From Welwitschia mirabilis (lineage: Eukaryota; Gnetophyta; Gnetopsida; Welwitschiales), in NCBI GenBank assembly GCA_051453625.1, contig JBOZIK010000001.1:286243328-286307327 (forward strand): a DNA stretch of 64,000 bases, read 5' to 3'. The notes below the pieces were generated by a model. The model was not told where the DNA came from. It did not search any database and was given only the letters and a program-made list of their open reading frames with translations. Within the stretch, counting starts at the first letter, position 1. Each line of letters opens with the position of its first letter. Below, one piece after another: positions 23,839 through 36,300 of this stretch. A program made the position numbers and the translations under genes.

Positions 23839-25420
23839 AAGATCTTTGTACTTTAAAGGGTTGGGCCAAAAAAATCTCTATTCTTAATGTTCCTTCTTCT
23901 CTTAATTATGCATAGGTATTTTAAAAATTGGACATAAGAGGGAATTTTTGTAATGAATTCCAAAAGAGAAAATTTAACCTTGATTTCTTCGAAAAATTTT
24001 ATAGCTTTTTAATGCTATTTTATATGTGAATTTTCTTAGATAAGGGCTCTTCATGAAATGAAACTTATGCTGATTATTTTTTATCATATTACTTTTTCTT
24101 ACTAGACTTACTTGATGCTTTAACCTTAAGTATTAGATTTTTCTCTAACTGTTGGCTGAATTATTTTCCTTTTCTCAAGTATATTACCTTATTTTCCTCA
24201 ATGTTTATCTCATCTACTTTTTAAACCATCTTGAAACTACATTGATTAGGCTCAAGAGATGTTGGAAGCTTACCCTTCTTATGTTGGTTAATAATAGAAA
24301 TGATATAAGTAGTTATTTATTTCAACTATTGGATCATTTTCTTAAGTTTCTATAATATGAAGAATATTTGTTAATTAAATTGTTTATTATTATTATTAAG
24401 TTGCATTTGATCTTTTATGAATCTCTGAAGGGTACCTTCTAAATATTATCATGAAGCATGTTGGTTATTAAAAGATGAAGGTTTATGATTATAAGATATC
24501 ACAAGAAGTTGGTTTCTACATTGATTCGAAAAATATTAATTATGATAGTCTTATTTCCTTTTTAAATTATGGTAATTCCTCCATCTAGGATTATATGTGT
24601 TAGAGAAAGCACTGTTGGTTTTTTGGTTTTGTGATTTTTGTCCTAAAACATTCACTTCCTCCATAACTAATTCTTCAAATACCAAGGCATAGTAACATTT
24701 TGAAGTTTTATGAGTATCAATGTAATAAATGAGATAAGTAGTATAAGAACTAGTAAGTTTAGAAGGAGTTTTTAAGAACTCAATATTCCTAGTAATCTCA
24801 TCTAACTAGTTATTAATCTTAGAGTTTTTAGGAATCCTAAATATACTTACTTGTCTTAATACCATGGTGTGATCTAAATGGCTCATTTGGATTCCCTTAA
24901 TTTTTGAATCTCTTAAAAATGGTCTCTAAGTCATTTCAAACTTTGTTAATATCAAGGTTAAAGATGCTTTATTTACATATCATTTTTACATGTTATCTAT
25001 GATTAGAGGAAAGGCTTCATAAAAGAAACATATAATTTGATCTTAATCAAAACTATATTGGAAACATTTGAAAAGTAAGTACTTAAATGTTTCTAAGATT
25101 TAACAAAAATTTTATAGTCTTTCTGCTAGATGTTTATAATTCCTCTCCTAGGGAATTTGTTTTATGACTTGGAAAAAATATTATTATAAACACTTAATTA
25201 ACATCATTCCAAGTAGTAATGGAAATGGATCTAAGCATTTACAACTAAGGTTTCATCTTTTTTTAAGATAAAAATGGAATATAATGAATGTAAGGGCACC
25301 TAATAATTTAGGATTATGAGGTATAGTAGAAATGAAATACTCAGACTCCTTACAGTATAAATATAGATCTTCTAACTCTTAATCATAAGAGTATAACAAA
25401 AGTTAAATAATAGTATTTTT
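23839..25420 (-). pseudogene. ATH gag (lower unit)
   Basis: Athila-type gag on the minus strand, in broken frames. In coding order: SITTWNDV (about 25228-25205) and FFPSHKTNSLGEE, the retrotransposon gag core. Next come IICFFYEAF (about 25030), the NTYNPRWRNYHN signature (about 24600-24565), and a stop-free stretch KFFEEIKVKFSLLEF ... KIPSYVQFLKYLC at about 23990-23890. That last stretch is the conserved linker before protease (family pattern IPxxEALxQxPxYxKFLKD). Gag would package the element RNA in virus-like particles. The order gag-linker-protease and the minus orientation agree with 35650-37800. Confidence 0.82.
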
Positions 25421-25465
25421 AAAGTCTATTCTATGAGAATTCACAACTTAAATAATATTAGACTC

Positions 25466-25623
25466 TATTCCTAAGCATTATGGTTAAAGATAGTCTTTTA
25501 GAATTTGACTAGGTTATTAAGTGTTAAAGTTAATTCTAAGAAAAATCGCTAAAAAAGATGCACTAAAAGTATGATTGATTATTGTAGTCCATGTTGTTTT
25601 GATTGTATCACTCTTATGAAGGA
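25466..25623 (-). repeat. ATH LTR copy 3, low-coordinate piece
   Basis: Starts TATTCCTAAGCATTATGG (TG decayed to TA) next to the gag leader and continues to CACTCTTATGAAGGA. The rest of the LTR resumes at 32871 (AAGGGCTTCTAG), matching the unbroken copy at 38030-38060 (CTTATGAATAGCTTCTGG). ATH-C lies between. Confidence 0.85.
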
Positions 25624-26857
25624 TATTGTAATGCTAATTTGTAGGAATTTGATGGGATATTTTGAGTACCTTTGCAGAATATTTATATAGTTTTAGATGC
25701 AATTATAAAAACTATGTAGAATCGATGGGATGATGATGAAAACATGTAATTCTTAGCATATTTGGAGGCATTTTAAGCATATTATGATACTTAGTGTTTT
25801 GAAGGCAAGATCAATGATGCAGAAGGCTATTTTTTTGAGCTAAAAACATAACGAAGCTTATCATCCTATTTGTTATTCCCATGATAGTTAGGATGATAGT
25901 ACTATTAACATGGACTAGAAGTTGTAGGACTAACTATGGAGTCAGAAGTTAATGACTCATTTGTTATTGGGGCATCGTCCCCAATGTCATCTAAATAACA
26001 GGAAAGATAACAATCATTTTCTCTTAATGAAATAAATTATCTTTTGTAATGGGATCATGTAACCCATCTAGGATGCTAGGGTTTATTCTTTAACTTCTAG
26101 GGTTATAGTTACAAAAACCTCATTGTAAAACTATAAATACCTCTCCTTTTTCCATTTTCATTCATCTTCTATACTGGATATACTTGTGATGGGAGATTCA
26201 AGGATAGGAGGCCCATCCATAGCTACAAAGAGAATTCTTTCTTGGTGTTAAGTTGTGTATCCTTCATTGGGGTGCTGCTACTCTATTTCTAAGTGGATGT
26301 TAATTCATGATTTATACAAGAACTCTTTTTACTTTTATTATGTGAACCTCCCTCATGGTTTACATTATTTATGATTTCGTGATATCTTCATAGTTTATCT
26401 AAATCATGAAAGCAACCTTCATTGAGGTTGACATCATTAGTTTAGATTTGAATTCATTTCATATTACATCTTAATAATTAGATGTTATATTTAATGTAAC
26501 TTATAGCTTATGTTGATTAAAGTTAAGTGATGATTTCCATAATTGATCTAAGTTACAAGGACTGATTTTGATGACAGGAAGATTGATAGTTAAATAGATT
26601 TACCATTTATTGCATTTTCATTTCATCGTCATTTATTTTGCTATGCATTTGCATTACTTCTTATTTTCATTTAGTTAAAAAAATAGACTAAAAATACCTT
26701 GTTGAAATCAATTCTCTAGCTTCTAGCCTAGTTCCTTCAACAAATTATGACATTTAGGTTAAATCGCATCTATACTAGTGTCTTTTTTCTTATAAGTGTT
26801 ATGATTTTTAAGGATCTACTTAAGGAATTAAAGATTGGACAAATTCACACTGTAATA
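25624..26857 (+). repeat. ATH-C 5' LTR
   Basis: Aligned end to end with 31637-32870, for example GGTGACAGGAAGATTG-type blocks at about 26572 and 32581 and ATGGGAGATT at about 26189 and 32203. Divergence is high (roughly a fifth of sites in the first 165 bp), so it is an old insertion. Confidence 0.9.
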
Positions 26858-26860
26858 TTT

Positions 26861-26879
26861 TGACACCATCGTTGGGAAA
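26861..26879 (+). promoter_or_regulatory. ATH-C primer binding site (Asp-tRNA type, decayed)
   Basis: TGACACCATCGTTGGGAAA lies three bases after the LTR. It resembles the TGGCGCC-GTTG-GGGGA-type site used by Athila and related plant gypsy elements, complementary to Asp tRNA, with several transitions. Confidence 0.65.
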
Positions 26880-27499
26880 GGCCACAAGGAGCTTGAGAAT
26901 TATCACCATCTAAATAAGTATCCTAGGCTTTGGTTTAAGATATATATTTGACACAATGCTATATTTCTATTCTAAATTCTATATTTTTTTTGGCGTAATT
27001 TTTTATTTTGGTAGTATTAATAAGCCCTATCGTCCTCTCTATTATTCCTACAACTAAGAGGATTATAGTCTACATTTTCCCTCTTTTTTTAATTTTGGTA
27101 ATAAATTTTTTTGATTTTTAGTAGCGTAATAAAGTTGATATCATCCTTTCTATTATCTAAATAAATAGGTAGATGACTATTAATAGATTTACTTCTATTT
27201 TTTTTTGTAATTGTTTTTTTTAGTTTTTTGCAAAATACATGTCTGTTATTCCTCATATTATTTAGACAACATCCAAAATAACATTTTTTTTTACATATCT
27301 TCTGAGTGATTGAGAATTCAAATAATTCAATGAAAATGTGAAATATTATAGGGAATAAAGCTTTATCTTTACTGTGTACTTATCTTCCTTATCATCTTGA
27401 TTAAATTCTCTTGTTTTATCCTTCTCAATTATTTAATTAATACTAATAGAAGAACCCTTGAGAAAATTCTTTTTAAAAGGATGAAAAACTTGAGAAACT

Positions 27500-28474
27500 T
27501 AGAGGAAAATAATATGAAAACACTTTGAGAAATTTTTGCAGAAAGAGGGAGGACAATACAAAATGATGTTAAGAGTAGGAATTGAACCCATTCTTGTTTT
27601 CATCCTTCTTATTTTAACCCTTGTTCTTTTTAGACTACATTTAACAATGACAATAAAAAGTTTCAATATTTTAGGAATTTCACCTCATTTAGAGAAACAT
27701 CCTATAATCATTTTAGTTATCTATCTTCCATGAATTACTATGAATAAGATCCACCTCCTATGAACTACTATTAAGAAGAAAATGATCCAATGAAAGAAAT
27801 AATTGATAAAATGAAGAAGAAACAAGAAGATATTAATATAAACCTAGAAAATATAATTGATATCTTTTAACAAATACTATTATAAAATCAAGGTTTCTTT
27901 GCAACAAAACATCCTCAGACCTATCCTACTACACCATACATTGAGGAACATAAGTAGAATTTAGGAATAAGTCATAATAATTCTTTCTTTTAAATAGAAG
28001 ATGAATTTTTAGATTAAACTTCAACATCTTACTCACTAGGAGATGATCATAGGGAAGACAATAATGATTTAACTCAATTTTTTAATAATCAGAATGAGGA
28101 TGATTACTCGTTAGATGATGATATTGAAGTATTATATATACCCTTTCTATCCATTTACTACTAGAAAATCTAGATGAGGAATCCATTTATTAAAAATCTA
28201 AAGATGTTTTAATCTAAGATGAAAATGATGCATAAATTTCTCTTAATAATCTTTTTGATGAATCTAATAACTTAGAGAATAAAAGAAATATTCAACAAGA
28301 GAAGGAAAATATGGTCAAAAAAATGATAAGAAAAGTGAAGAAACATTTCAACAAAATAATGATGAAGACAACCATTAAAAAAATGAACATAACAAAGAAA
28401 CCATAGAAATTCATTCCAACTTCATAGAGGATAGACTTATTCACTCCACCTATGCTTCTCCATCTTTTTCATTT
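27500..28474 (+). pseudogene. ATH-C degenerate acidic/gag-like coding region
   Basis: Broken frames give a Lys/Glu-rich coiled-coil-like stretch near 27785-27860 (MKEIIDKMKKKQEDIN). An acidic Asp/Asn-rich part follows near 28040-28130 (DDHREDNNDLTQFF, NEDDYSLDDDIEV). No zinc knuckle or protease motif is visible. The composition suggests a former coding region running into the open frame at 28475. I cannot assign a family domain. Confidence 0.4.
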
Positions 28475-28927
28475 ATGCTTTCATCTATAACTTCACATCA
28501 CATCATTTCTTATAGTTCTACTTTCATATTACCTTATGATTTTGATAATGATAACCTTTATCCATATCTTTCATTTGAACCTTTATATCATTATCAAAGC
28601 CACATTCTTTTCCTTGGATTTCATGAAGCTTATAATTTTGAAGAGTTTATTTCTAATATCTCTCAATCTCTTCCTTTTAAACCTCTATGTGATACTCAAA
28701 GTAACATTCTTCCCTTTTATTGTAAGTCCACTCTATCTTGTACTTTTAATGATTACTCTTTTCAAGAATATGACTTGGGATATCTTGGAACTTTAAATTG
28801 TGGTAAATCTTATCTTCTTGATGACAATGCATGTCTAGAATTAAATCTTAAGAATTTCTTAATTTTATTACACATTATAAAAAGCCATCAAAAACTTTTT
28901 GAATCCATTCTTTCATTAGTGCCTTGA
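28475..28927 (+). CDS. ATH-C: uncharacterised 150-codon open frame
   Basis: The longest gap-free open frame in the window (ATG at 28475, stop TGA at 28925-28927). I do not recognise the product. It is rich in Ser, Leu, Phe, Tyr and Asn and has no signal peptide or membrane segment that stands out. An internal imperfect repeat is visible: SFEPLYHYQSHILFL (about residues 33-47) and PFKPLCDTQSNILPF (about 67-81), spaced about 103 bp in DNA. It lies in the position of gag or a post-gag ORF in a derivative lacking pol. Upstream sequence is acidic and broken by stops, so this is probably the surviving piece of a longer frame, and the ATG may be fortuitous. Its openness in such decayed DNA could be chance. 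Confidence 0.4.
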   Translation: MLSSITSHHIISYSSTFILPYDFDNDNLYPYLSFEPLYHYQSHILFLGFHEAYNFEEFISNISQSLPFKPLCDTQSNILPFYCKSTLSCTFNDYSFQEYDLGYLGTLNCGKSYLLDDNACLELNLKNFLILLHIIKSHQKLFESILSLVP

Positions 28928-31624
28928 ATAAACTATATAATGATATTCATGACTTATAATATTTCAACAAGAGATTATTTGTGAATGAAATTTATCAGCT
29001 CTTCATCTCTTATTTGGATTATAAAACTTGTGCTATCAAGGTTTTATCTTTCTACTCTCTCTTCATCTAATTGATTTCACTCTAAAATGATTGTATACCT
29101 TTTATGTTTTAATAATTGGTTTCTAATTGATTTAACACTTATTTTTATATAAAGTACAATACCAAGTGTGCCTTTTACACAACTAATTAAAACTCTTAAT
29201 GATTAGATACTTATCTTTTAGAAACATACAAGTTAATGGCTTAGTTAAAATATCCAACTTAATACTTGGTAAATTTAGAAGCTATAAATAATGATTAAAA
29301 ATCATTGAGATACCTATCAAATAAACTTGAATATGATAGAATCACTTGTCTTGGATTTTCATCCTACCATTATCTAAATTCTTCTTTAGCTGATTCTTTT
29401 GAAGAATGTGATATTATCATTTAAACATATTTATCTTGAATAATGTTTTATTTTATCAAGTTATCATGACTAATAAATCTTTTATAGGGCATTCCAAAAT
29501 GGTAAGATTTGATTTACTTAATCTTAAGATATTCCTATATCTATGAACTTCATTTCAAAGGAATATGCCTTGATTTTTTACTTTCTCTCAATGGTATGAA
29601 TCTTTAGTTGTTTGGATGTTCTCATTATCCCTAAGATTACTTGGTTATGTGGAATTTATTTCTTTCCTTCTAAAAATAAAAAGAAAATAAATAAATAAAT
29701 AAATAAATAATAATCATGATCTTTTGTATTTTACCTTAAACCATGGTCATCATGATGTCCTATCACAAGCACATTAGGGTAAATTTTACTGAGAAATGCC
29801 TTTGGTAGAGTAATATAATAGCTATGGGAACTTTACCTGAGCTTAGTTGACCATGCTATATGTGTCTTTACTCCTCTAATAGTGGTTTCACTCCCCTTGT
29901 CATAGAAAAATAATTTTTCCTTAGAGGCTAGGAGATCAGTGATATCCCTAGTATCATTAGAGGAATTACTTATTTTCTAGACTTATTCTACATATATTAC
30001 TTCCACATGATCATTCTACTTTTTTAGATTCTAGTATAGTTTTAGGATGTGAGTAAGTAGGTTCATTTTTTAGTAGCTTTTGATCTTAACATTTATTGAT
30101 TAAAAAAATTAGATATACTTGATATCATCATAACATTGCTTATTTGAGTGGTACTTTTTGAAGTTTTTTTCATTATTTCATGCATCATTAATAAGATAAC
30201 TTTATGATTTTTACTGAGGGATTTTACTAAGTTAGAATTTTGGATAGGTAAACAATCTTATTCATGTTCATAGTTATCCATTTTTATTATGTTTTCCTTA
30301 ATTATTTTGTTTGGTATTTCAAACTCATCTCCATACTTTTTCAATGTAATAATTAGGACTTTATTATTTACTAGTTTTTTTTATTGTCTTTTTGATTTTC
30401 ACTCACTAGTTTTTATTGATAAGGGTCATCTTTCTTTTAATACTTTGATTGATGTGTTTCTTTCACTTGAATTAATGATGTTTATTTCATTTCATGATAA
30501 TGTTTTTTTCATTTCTTTTATTTTACGTTTGCATACATCCACTTACAAATCTTAAAGGCTTATTAAGTTTGGGCATATTTGAGGACTTCCTTTAGCATTA
30601 ATTCTCTCTCCTTGGTACATTAGAATTGGCCTTATCATTTTATCTTACCTTGAGTTATTTTTGCTTCTGACTCCTTTATCATGATCCTTTTGATGATGAT
30701 TCTCCACTTTTACCTATCTTTCAAACTTTATGAGGACTTTTTAAGGCTTTAATATTGCTATTATTGCTTATCCAATTCTACCTAGACTTCACTGGTTTTT
30801 AAATTATTCTTTTTGTAACTATTGTCCCACATCTAATATTCAAACAATGAGGTAAATAACATAGCTCCTTTGAAATTACTGCAATATGGGACATATTGAT
30901 TTTCCTTTTGAGTGGTTGAAAGGGAGGAAGGAAGGCAGGAGGCAGAATGAAAGGTAGATCCACTATTCAATGTATGGTTTTATATTACTTGTATGATATG
31001 CATTATAAAAATTTTTAGTAGGCCACGGTAGCATAATCATAGAATATTCTTATAGGTATAAGTCAGAATACTCAAGAAACCATGAATAAGAGAAGTAATA
31101 TTATGATTATTTTTGTATTAGCCCTTGTAGAATATATTTAAAACTCACTTATTGATTTATATACATCATTTTGAGTTATCACTACTTATTTTATATACAT
31201 AATTTTGAGTTTTCACTATTATGCATTCAAATCATCATTTTTTGATTTACCATGATTATATCTTATAATGATTTTTTATGTATGACATTTAATTATTATC
31301 TTGAGATGTGTTAAAAGTTTTAAGTGGGGGACTAATAAATATTTCAGTAGTTGGATTTTTCTAATGATCATGTTCATAGGAACTTAGTATTATTTCTTAC
31401 TTTATTATCCTATCATCCCAATTATCATTCAGACAACTTATAGGATGATAGATCTATTACACATCCTATAAAGTATTTTGTTAGTTAATTAGTTTTTCAT
31501 ATTTGATCCCCCATGGTAAAAGATTTCTAAACTTAATTTACATTTCCTATTTACTATTTATCTTGGCTAAATTAGCTTGCAATTTGTAGTTTATTGCTTA
31601 CTTTGTTAAGGACTGATAAGGCTA
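28928..31624. other. ATH-C interior without recognisable gene
   Basis: AT-rich. It includes an AAAT-type simple repeat (about 29685-29710). A purine tract AAGTGGGGGAC lies at 31322-31332, about 300 bp before the real polypurine tract. An 88-codon open stretch at 30289-30555 is Phe/Leu/Ile-rich and looks like chance in AT-rich DNA. Confidence 0.5.
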
Positions 31625-31636
31625 TGTGGAGGGCTA
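31625..31636 (+). promoter_or_regulatory. ATH-C polypurine tract
   Basis: TGTGGAGGGCTA lies directly before the right LTR (TATTGTAATACTAAT). It is interrupted by pyrimidines, probably through decay. Confidence 0.65.
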
Positions 31637-32870
31637 TATTGTAATACTAATGTGTAGGATTTTGATGGGGTATTTTGAGTACTTTTATAAGACATTTATT
31701 AGGTTTATATATAATTCTGATAATTATGGAGAGTCAATGTAATCATCACAGAAACATGCAATCCTTAGTATAATTGGAGGTATTTCAGGCATATTCTAAT
31801 GCTTATTGTTATTAAGGGAATATAAATAATGTAGAAGGCTAATTTAAGTTAGATAGAAATATAAGGAATCTTATTATCCTCTATGTCATCCCCATAAAAG
31901 TTAGGATGATAGTACTACTAACATGTACTAAAAGTTACAGGGTTGATTGGGAAGGCAGAAGTTGATGAATCATTTGTTATTAAGGCACCATCTCTAGTGT
32001 CATCCAAATGATAGGAAGAAGAACAACCATTTTCTATGAACGAAATGAATTATCTTTTGTAATTGAGTTATGTGATTCATATAGGTTATGAGGATTTATT
32101 CTTTGACATCTAGGGTTATGGTTCTAGAAACCTTAATTTAAAACTATAAATACCTTCCTTGTACTCATTTCTAATTCATCTTTTATATTGAATTTTCTTG
32201 TGATGGGAGATTGAAGGACTAGAGGTTCATCCATAGCTATAAAGAGAAGTATTCCTTGGTATTGAATTGTGTGTCCTCCATTGAGATGCTATTACTTTAT
32301 TTGTAAGTAGATGTTAATTCATAATTAATACAAGAACTCTTTTTACTTGTATTATGTAAACCTTTTGCATAGTTTACATTGGTTATGATTCTGTGACAGC
32401 TTCATAATTGATCTAGATCATGAGGGTAATATTTTTAAGTTAACATTATTAGTTTATATTTGCATTCATTTAATATTTCATCTCCATAATTGCATATTTT
32501 GTTTGATGTATCTTATGGCTTATGTTGGTTAAGGTTAAGTGATGATTTCCCTAATTGATCTAAGTTACTAAGATTGATCTTGGTGACAGGAAGATTGGTA
32601 TTTAAATAGATCCATCATTCATTGAATTTGCATTTTATCATCATTTATCTTACATTTCATTTGCATTGTTTCTTACTTTCATTTAATAAAAGGAAAAAAA
32701 CTAAAAATACCTTATTGAAATCAATTTTTGAACTTCTAACCTAGTGCCTTTAATAAATTACAACGTTCAGGCTAACTCCTATGTATACTAGTATGTGTTT
32801 TTCTATAAGTATTATGATTTTTCAGGATATACTTAAGGACTTAAAGATTTCACAAATTGGCACCACAATA
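31637..32870 (+). repeat. ATH-C 3' LTR
   Basis: Partner of 25624-26857 and exactly the same length (1234 bp). It ends GGCACCACAATA before the AAGGG target copy. Confidence 0.9.
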
Positions 32871-35225
32871 AAGGGCTTCTAGAAAATGGTCTATCCTTAT
32901 GATCTAACTTTAAGTTTATGTTAGGGTCTGGACTAATATAGTATAGTCATCTGTTAGAACTATGTTAGTAATTAATGCATTTTTTCTAATTTTTGAGGTT
33001 TACCATGTTTGAAAAATGTTTTAACATGTTTTGAAATACATTTAACAAAACCTAAAAGTGATATGCATAAGAAGACTAGTGGCACTAATGAGAGAATGTG
33101 GCTGCATCAGTTAAGTATGGAAAAATGGCTTGAGAAAAGTATGGAACACATTACATGACTATGATATAAGAATAAGGTATTTGTTATAAATGGAAATGTG
33201 ACAAGTGAAAAGATGTATAGTATTTAAAATTAAAAACCCCAAATGTAATGTAAATGTAAAAAACAGCAAAAATGAAAATTTATAAGTCTTAGAAATTTAA
33301 AATTAAGAATGTAAGAATGAAATAGTAATGTAAGAAAGTAAATGCCATGTAAAAATAGAAATATAGAAATCAAAATACTTGAATAAAAAGAAAATCCCTA
33401 CAATTTATTTTTTAGATTTTTATTTTTAATGTCTTATGAACTTGTGAAAATAAGGGAAAGAAAAATTTGAGTTAAATAAGAAAAAAAAAGTGAAAATTAT
33501 TATCTTTGGAAATCCTATAAAAACTAGTTAGTCTCACACAAAAACTTGACATAGTAATTTGAATAGAAAAGAGAGCTAGAAAGAAGTCATAATAAATAAA
33601 AGAAACAAATGGTAAAAGTAAAGAGGAAAAAAGGTGAAAATGGACTAGTACAAATAATAAAATTATAGGGAATTAAATAAATAAAAAGTAAGTAAAAGAA
33701 TGGCACTAAAAAAGGATCAATATAACTAGAAAAATTGTAAAATTATAAATTACTAAAACATAAATTATAGAAATCAACAAAAAAAAGAGTAAATAAAATG
33801 AAATTGAAAATATAATAATATAAAATGAAAATAAAAAAAAGGAGTAATTGATATTTCACTAGNNNNNNNNNNNNNNNNTTCACTGGGGGGGTGGAGGGGG
33901 AATATATATAACAAAAGTCATTAGAAGAGGACTAGTATAACAAAAAATAACAGAAAATAAGTAAGAAAAGAAATAAGCAATAATGGAAACATTTATGTGC
34001 ACTTCATTATAGCTACTAATGCATAATTTCTAACAATGATGCTAAAAAGCTATTGTGAATTATTTTTTTCTATGCTTTATATCTCTATAAATATTAAAAG
34101 ATTGAAAGCTAATACTTAAATACAAATCCTGATAAAGAAAAAGGCAATGTTTGTTAATAAATAACAAGGACTTCTATTTGTAGTATAGTCCTAGCATTAT
34201 TATTGTAAGGAATAAATGCAATAATGGAATAGTAAAAGCATGCACAAAATTAGTTTCCATAACTATCATAAAATGATTTCATATTATAAAGTGAGATTGT
34301 ATTTTTAATAGGTAGATAGAACTAGGAATGAGGTATAATCTTTAGAACTAACATGAACATAAAAGTGATAGAATGAGTTTTAAGGACAATAGAGTTACTT
34401 TTGAATGATCTTAAAAAATTCATGTCAAGCATTTGTCCAACATCAAGTATGGTGATATAATCTCATTTATCATATAAGTTTTAATAAAAACTCCTAGTTA
34501 CCTTGCCTATTATACCCTACTTCAGAATGATGAAAAGTAGAATATCACTTTAAAAAACTATGAACTAAGATTAACACTAAAAAAACTACTTATAAATCTA
34601 TTACAAAACTTAATATAATATAATCTAGATAAAGCATTATAAGTATGAAAAATAATATACATGTAAAATGCTAAAAATAGATTTCATAAAACTTTAGTAC
34701 TTTATTTCATAAATAGAACAAAAACTACATCAAACAAAACTTTAAAAAAATCATGAAATGTCATGCTAGAATTATAAGCTAGCTCACTCATTAAAAAACA
34801 AATCTTAGAAAGAAGACATGATTAACACTCTTCACAAAAGTTTTTGCTAGCTTAGAAAGCTAGGGTTAGAATTTTGAAAATTACATAATTTTTGCTAGCT
34901 TTAAATTAATTCACTAATATCCTTAATGATCTTATAATTTGGCATAGATTCCATAACCTAAAATTGAGCTAAATATTTAAAAGATAACTAGTGTTATGGA
35001 TTATACTAGTGTCACTGGTGTTTCATGGAATTTTCCTACTATCCTTTGATTCCTACTTTGGCATGTTGTTAGAAACTTAAAAATTTCAATAATAGAGGTA
35101 GGATTTTGGGTTTTTATAACTTTAATAGTGTAAATAAATTAAAACAAAGGTAAAATTATGAAAACTAGAATTTTATTATGCTAAGTTAGTCTTAATTACT
35201 TGAAATACATGTAAATTTTTATAGG
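32871..35225 (-). repeat. ATH LTR copy 3, main part
   Basis: With 25466-25623 it forms an LTR of about 2.5 kb. It aligns with copy 4 (37908-40388), for example AGGGTTTGGACTAATATA at 38091 against AGGGTCTGGACTAATATA at 32924. Its upper end joins directly to the integrase C-terminal frame at about 35225. Relative to 15081-16900 it therefore lacks about 1.8 kb of 3' noncoding sequence. A 16-N gap (33863-33878) abuts a G-rich tract (CACTGGGGGGGTGGAGGGGG). Confidence 0.8.
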
Positions 35226-35535
35226 TTATTAAGGAAGTTTGATTAATGATTTTGAATAAATAATAATCTATGAGATTTTCTATGAGAAGAACTCTATAAC
35301 ATGACTCGTGCTTTATTGAATATAAACTTAACCATCTTGCAATGAACTTTCTAGGGTACAAATGCCATTCAACATCATACAATAATAATAAATATATTTT
35401 GTAATATGTTTTTAAAGCAAGGGTTAAAAGATGTCTCATACAAAAAATAGTCATATGTAGGGGTTTACTCTTAAGAATCCAAAATTTGAGGTTAATAGAT
35501 GGGTTTGAAAAATTTGTTAATGAAATGCAATACAT
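35226..35535 (-). pseudogene. ATH integrase C-terminal domain (upper unit)
   Basis: A minus-strand frame, open for 119 codons (35176-35535), containing YDVEWHLYPRKFIARWLSLYSIKHES and YYLFKIINQTS in separate parts. It is the counterpart of 16813-17061. The segment upstream (SINLKFWILKSK, MRHLLTLA) aligns with 17061-17240 but is not assigned. No integrase core, RNase H or RT core is found between it and the RT N-terminus at about 35720. Confidence 0.72.
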
Positions 35536-35649
35536 GAGAATGCTAAGGTCTATGTACTTAAAGTTAGATAGGATTTAACCTAGAGTGTTTTTATGCTTCC
35601 TTAATAAATATAGTAAAACATTATTTTAAAAAAGGAATAGAATTGAGTT

Positions 35650-36300
35650 TATTACCATTAGAAAAACCAAAATATTTTCTAAAAAGCATACTTAAGGCTA
35701 TCTAGGTGTGGTTTTAATTCAATAAAAGACTTATCATTCAAATTGATGAATGAATCATGCTCTAAAGATGAAGAAAAAGTAAAAATGTTTTTCTTATAAG
35801 TAGGGTAATTCAAGATTAAGAAACTTACATTCTAGCATATCAATGTACTCTAAGCCATCATCATTTAAAGATTATTTTATAGCATAAAAATAATTCAAGT
35901 TAATAATCATATTTTCAAAAGATATTTTCAAAAAATCATTTCTACATTTGATTAGGGAATTTGAGGTACTAAGAAAATTTTTTTCTAAGATGAAAAAGAC
36001 TATATGAGTGATGGTACTATTCATCCCAAAAACTAAAAAGTTCATAGATAAGTACCAACCACCTACTTCAATAATGACATCTTATGTTACAACTAAAGAT
36101 GTCTTCATATAATTATTAGCTATTTGTAGTTGAATTTTGATATTCTTAAGATCTTTTTAGATCAAGTTCCTTATGAATGCAATAAGATAGAAGATTGATA
36201 CTAGCTCCTAAATTTAACAAGGCTTACTTAATATGTTTGTCTCCAATAATGATTAGAATAATTAGACTTCTTGGATCTTTGCATTTTAAAGGATTCTATT
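35650..36300 (-). pseudogene. ATH protease and RT N-terminus (upper unit)
   Basis: The minus strand reads LLNLGASINLL (about 36222-36190). This is the protease active site, with the family's catalytic Asp replaced by Asn. Then come LKNIKIQLQIANN, VVT then DVIIEV, LSMNFLVFGMN (about 36060-36020) and finally IELKPHLDSLKYAF (about 35735-35690), the start of RT. It has the same content and same end point as 17240-17799 plus 23172-23266. Confidence 0.78.

Larger units (their letters stand above)
25624..32870 (+). mobile_element. ATH-C: Athila-like non-autonomous LTR element nested in ATH LTR
   Basis: Two direct repeats of 1234 bp each, 25624-26857 and 31637-32870, start TATTGTAATRCTAAT and end AATA (TG and CA ends both decayed to TA). 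The flanks are AAGGA (25619-25623) and AAGGG (32871-32875), a target duplication with one change. A site like the Asp-tRNA primer site used by Athila-type elements follows the left LTR, and a purine tract precedes the right LTR. The 4.78-kb interior has one long open frame (28475-28927) and an acidic gag-like stretch. I find no protease, RT, RNase H or integrase, so it resembles a large retrotransposon derivative that depended on another element. Confidence 0.88.

Noticed and set aside
29680-29712. AAATAAAT run as a CRISPR-like or regulatory repeat
   Set aside because: It is a simple microsatellite with no spacers.
30289-30555. 88-codon hydrophobic open frame
   Set aside because: Its Phe/Leu/Ile-rich composition is what T-rich DNA gives by chance. 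No conserved motif, and it sits in the noncoding 3' part of ATH-C.
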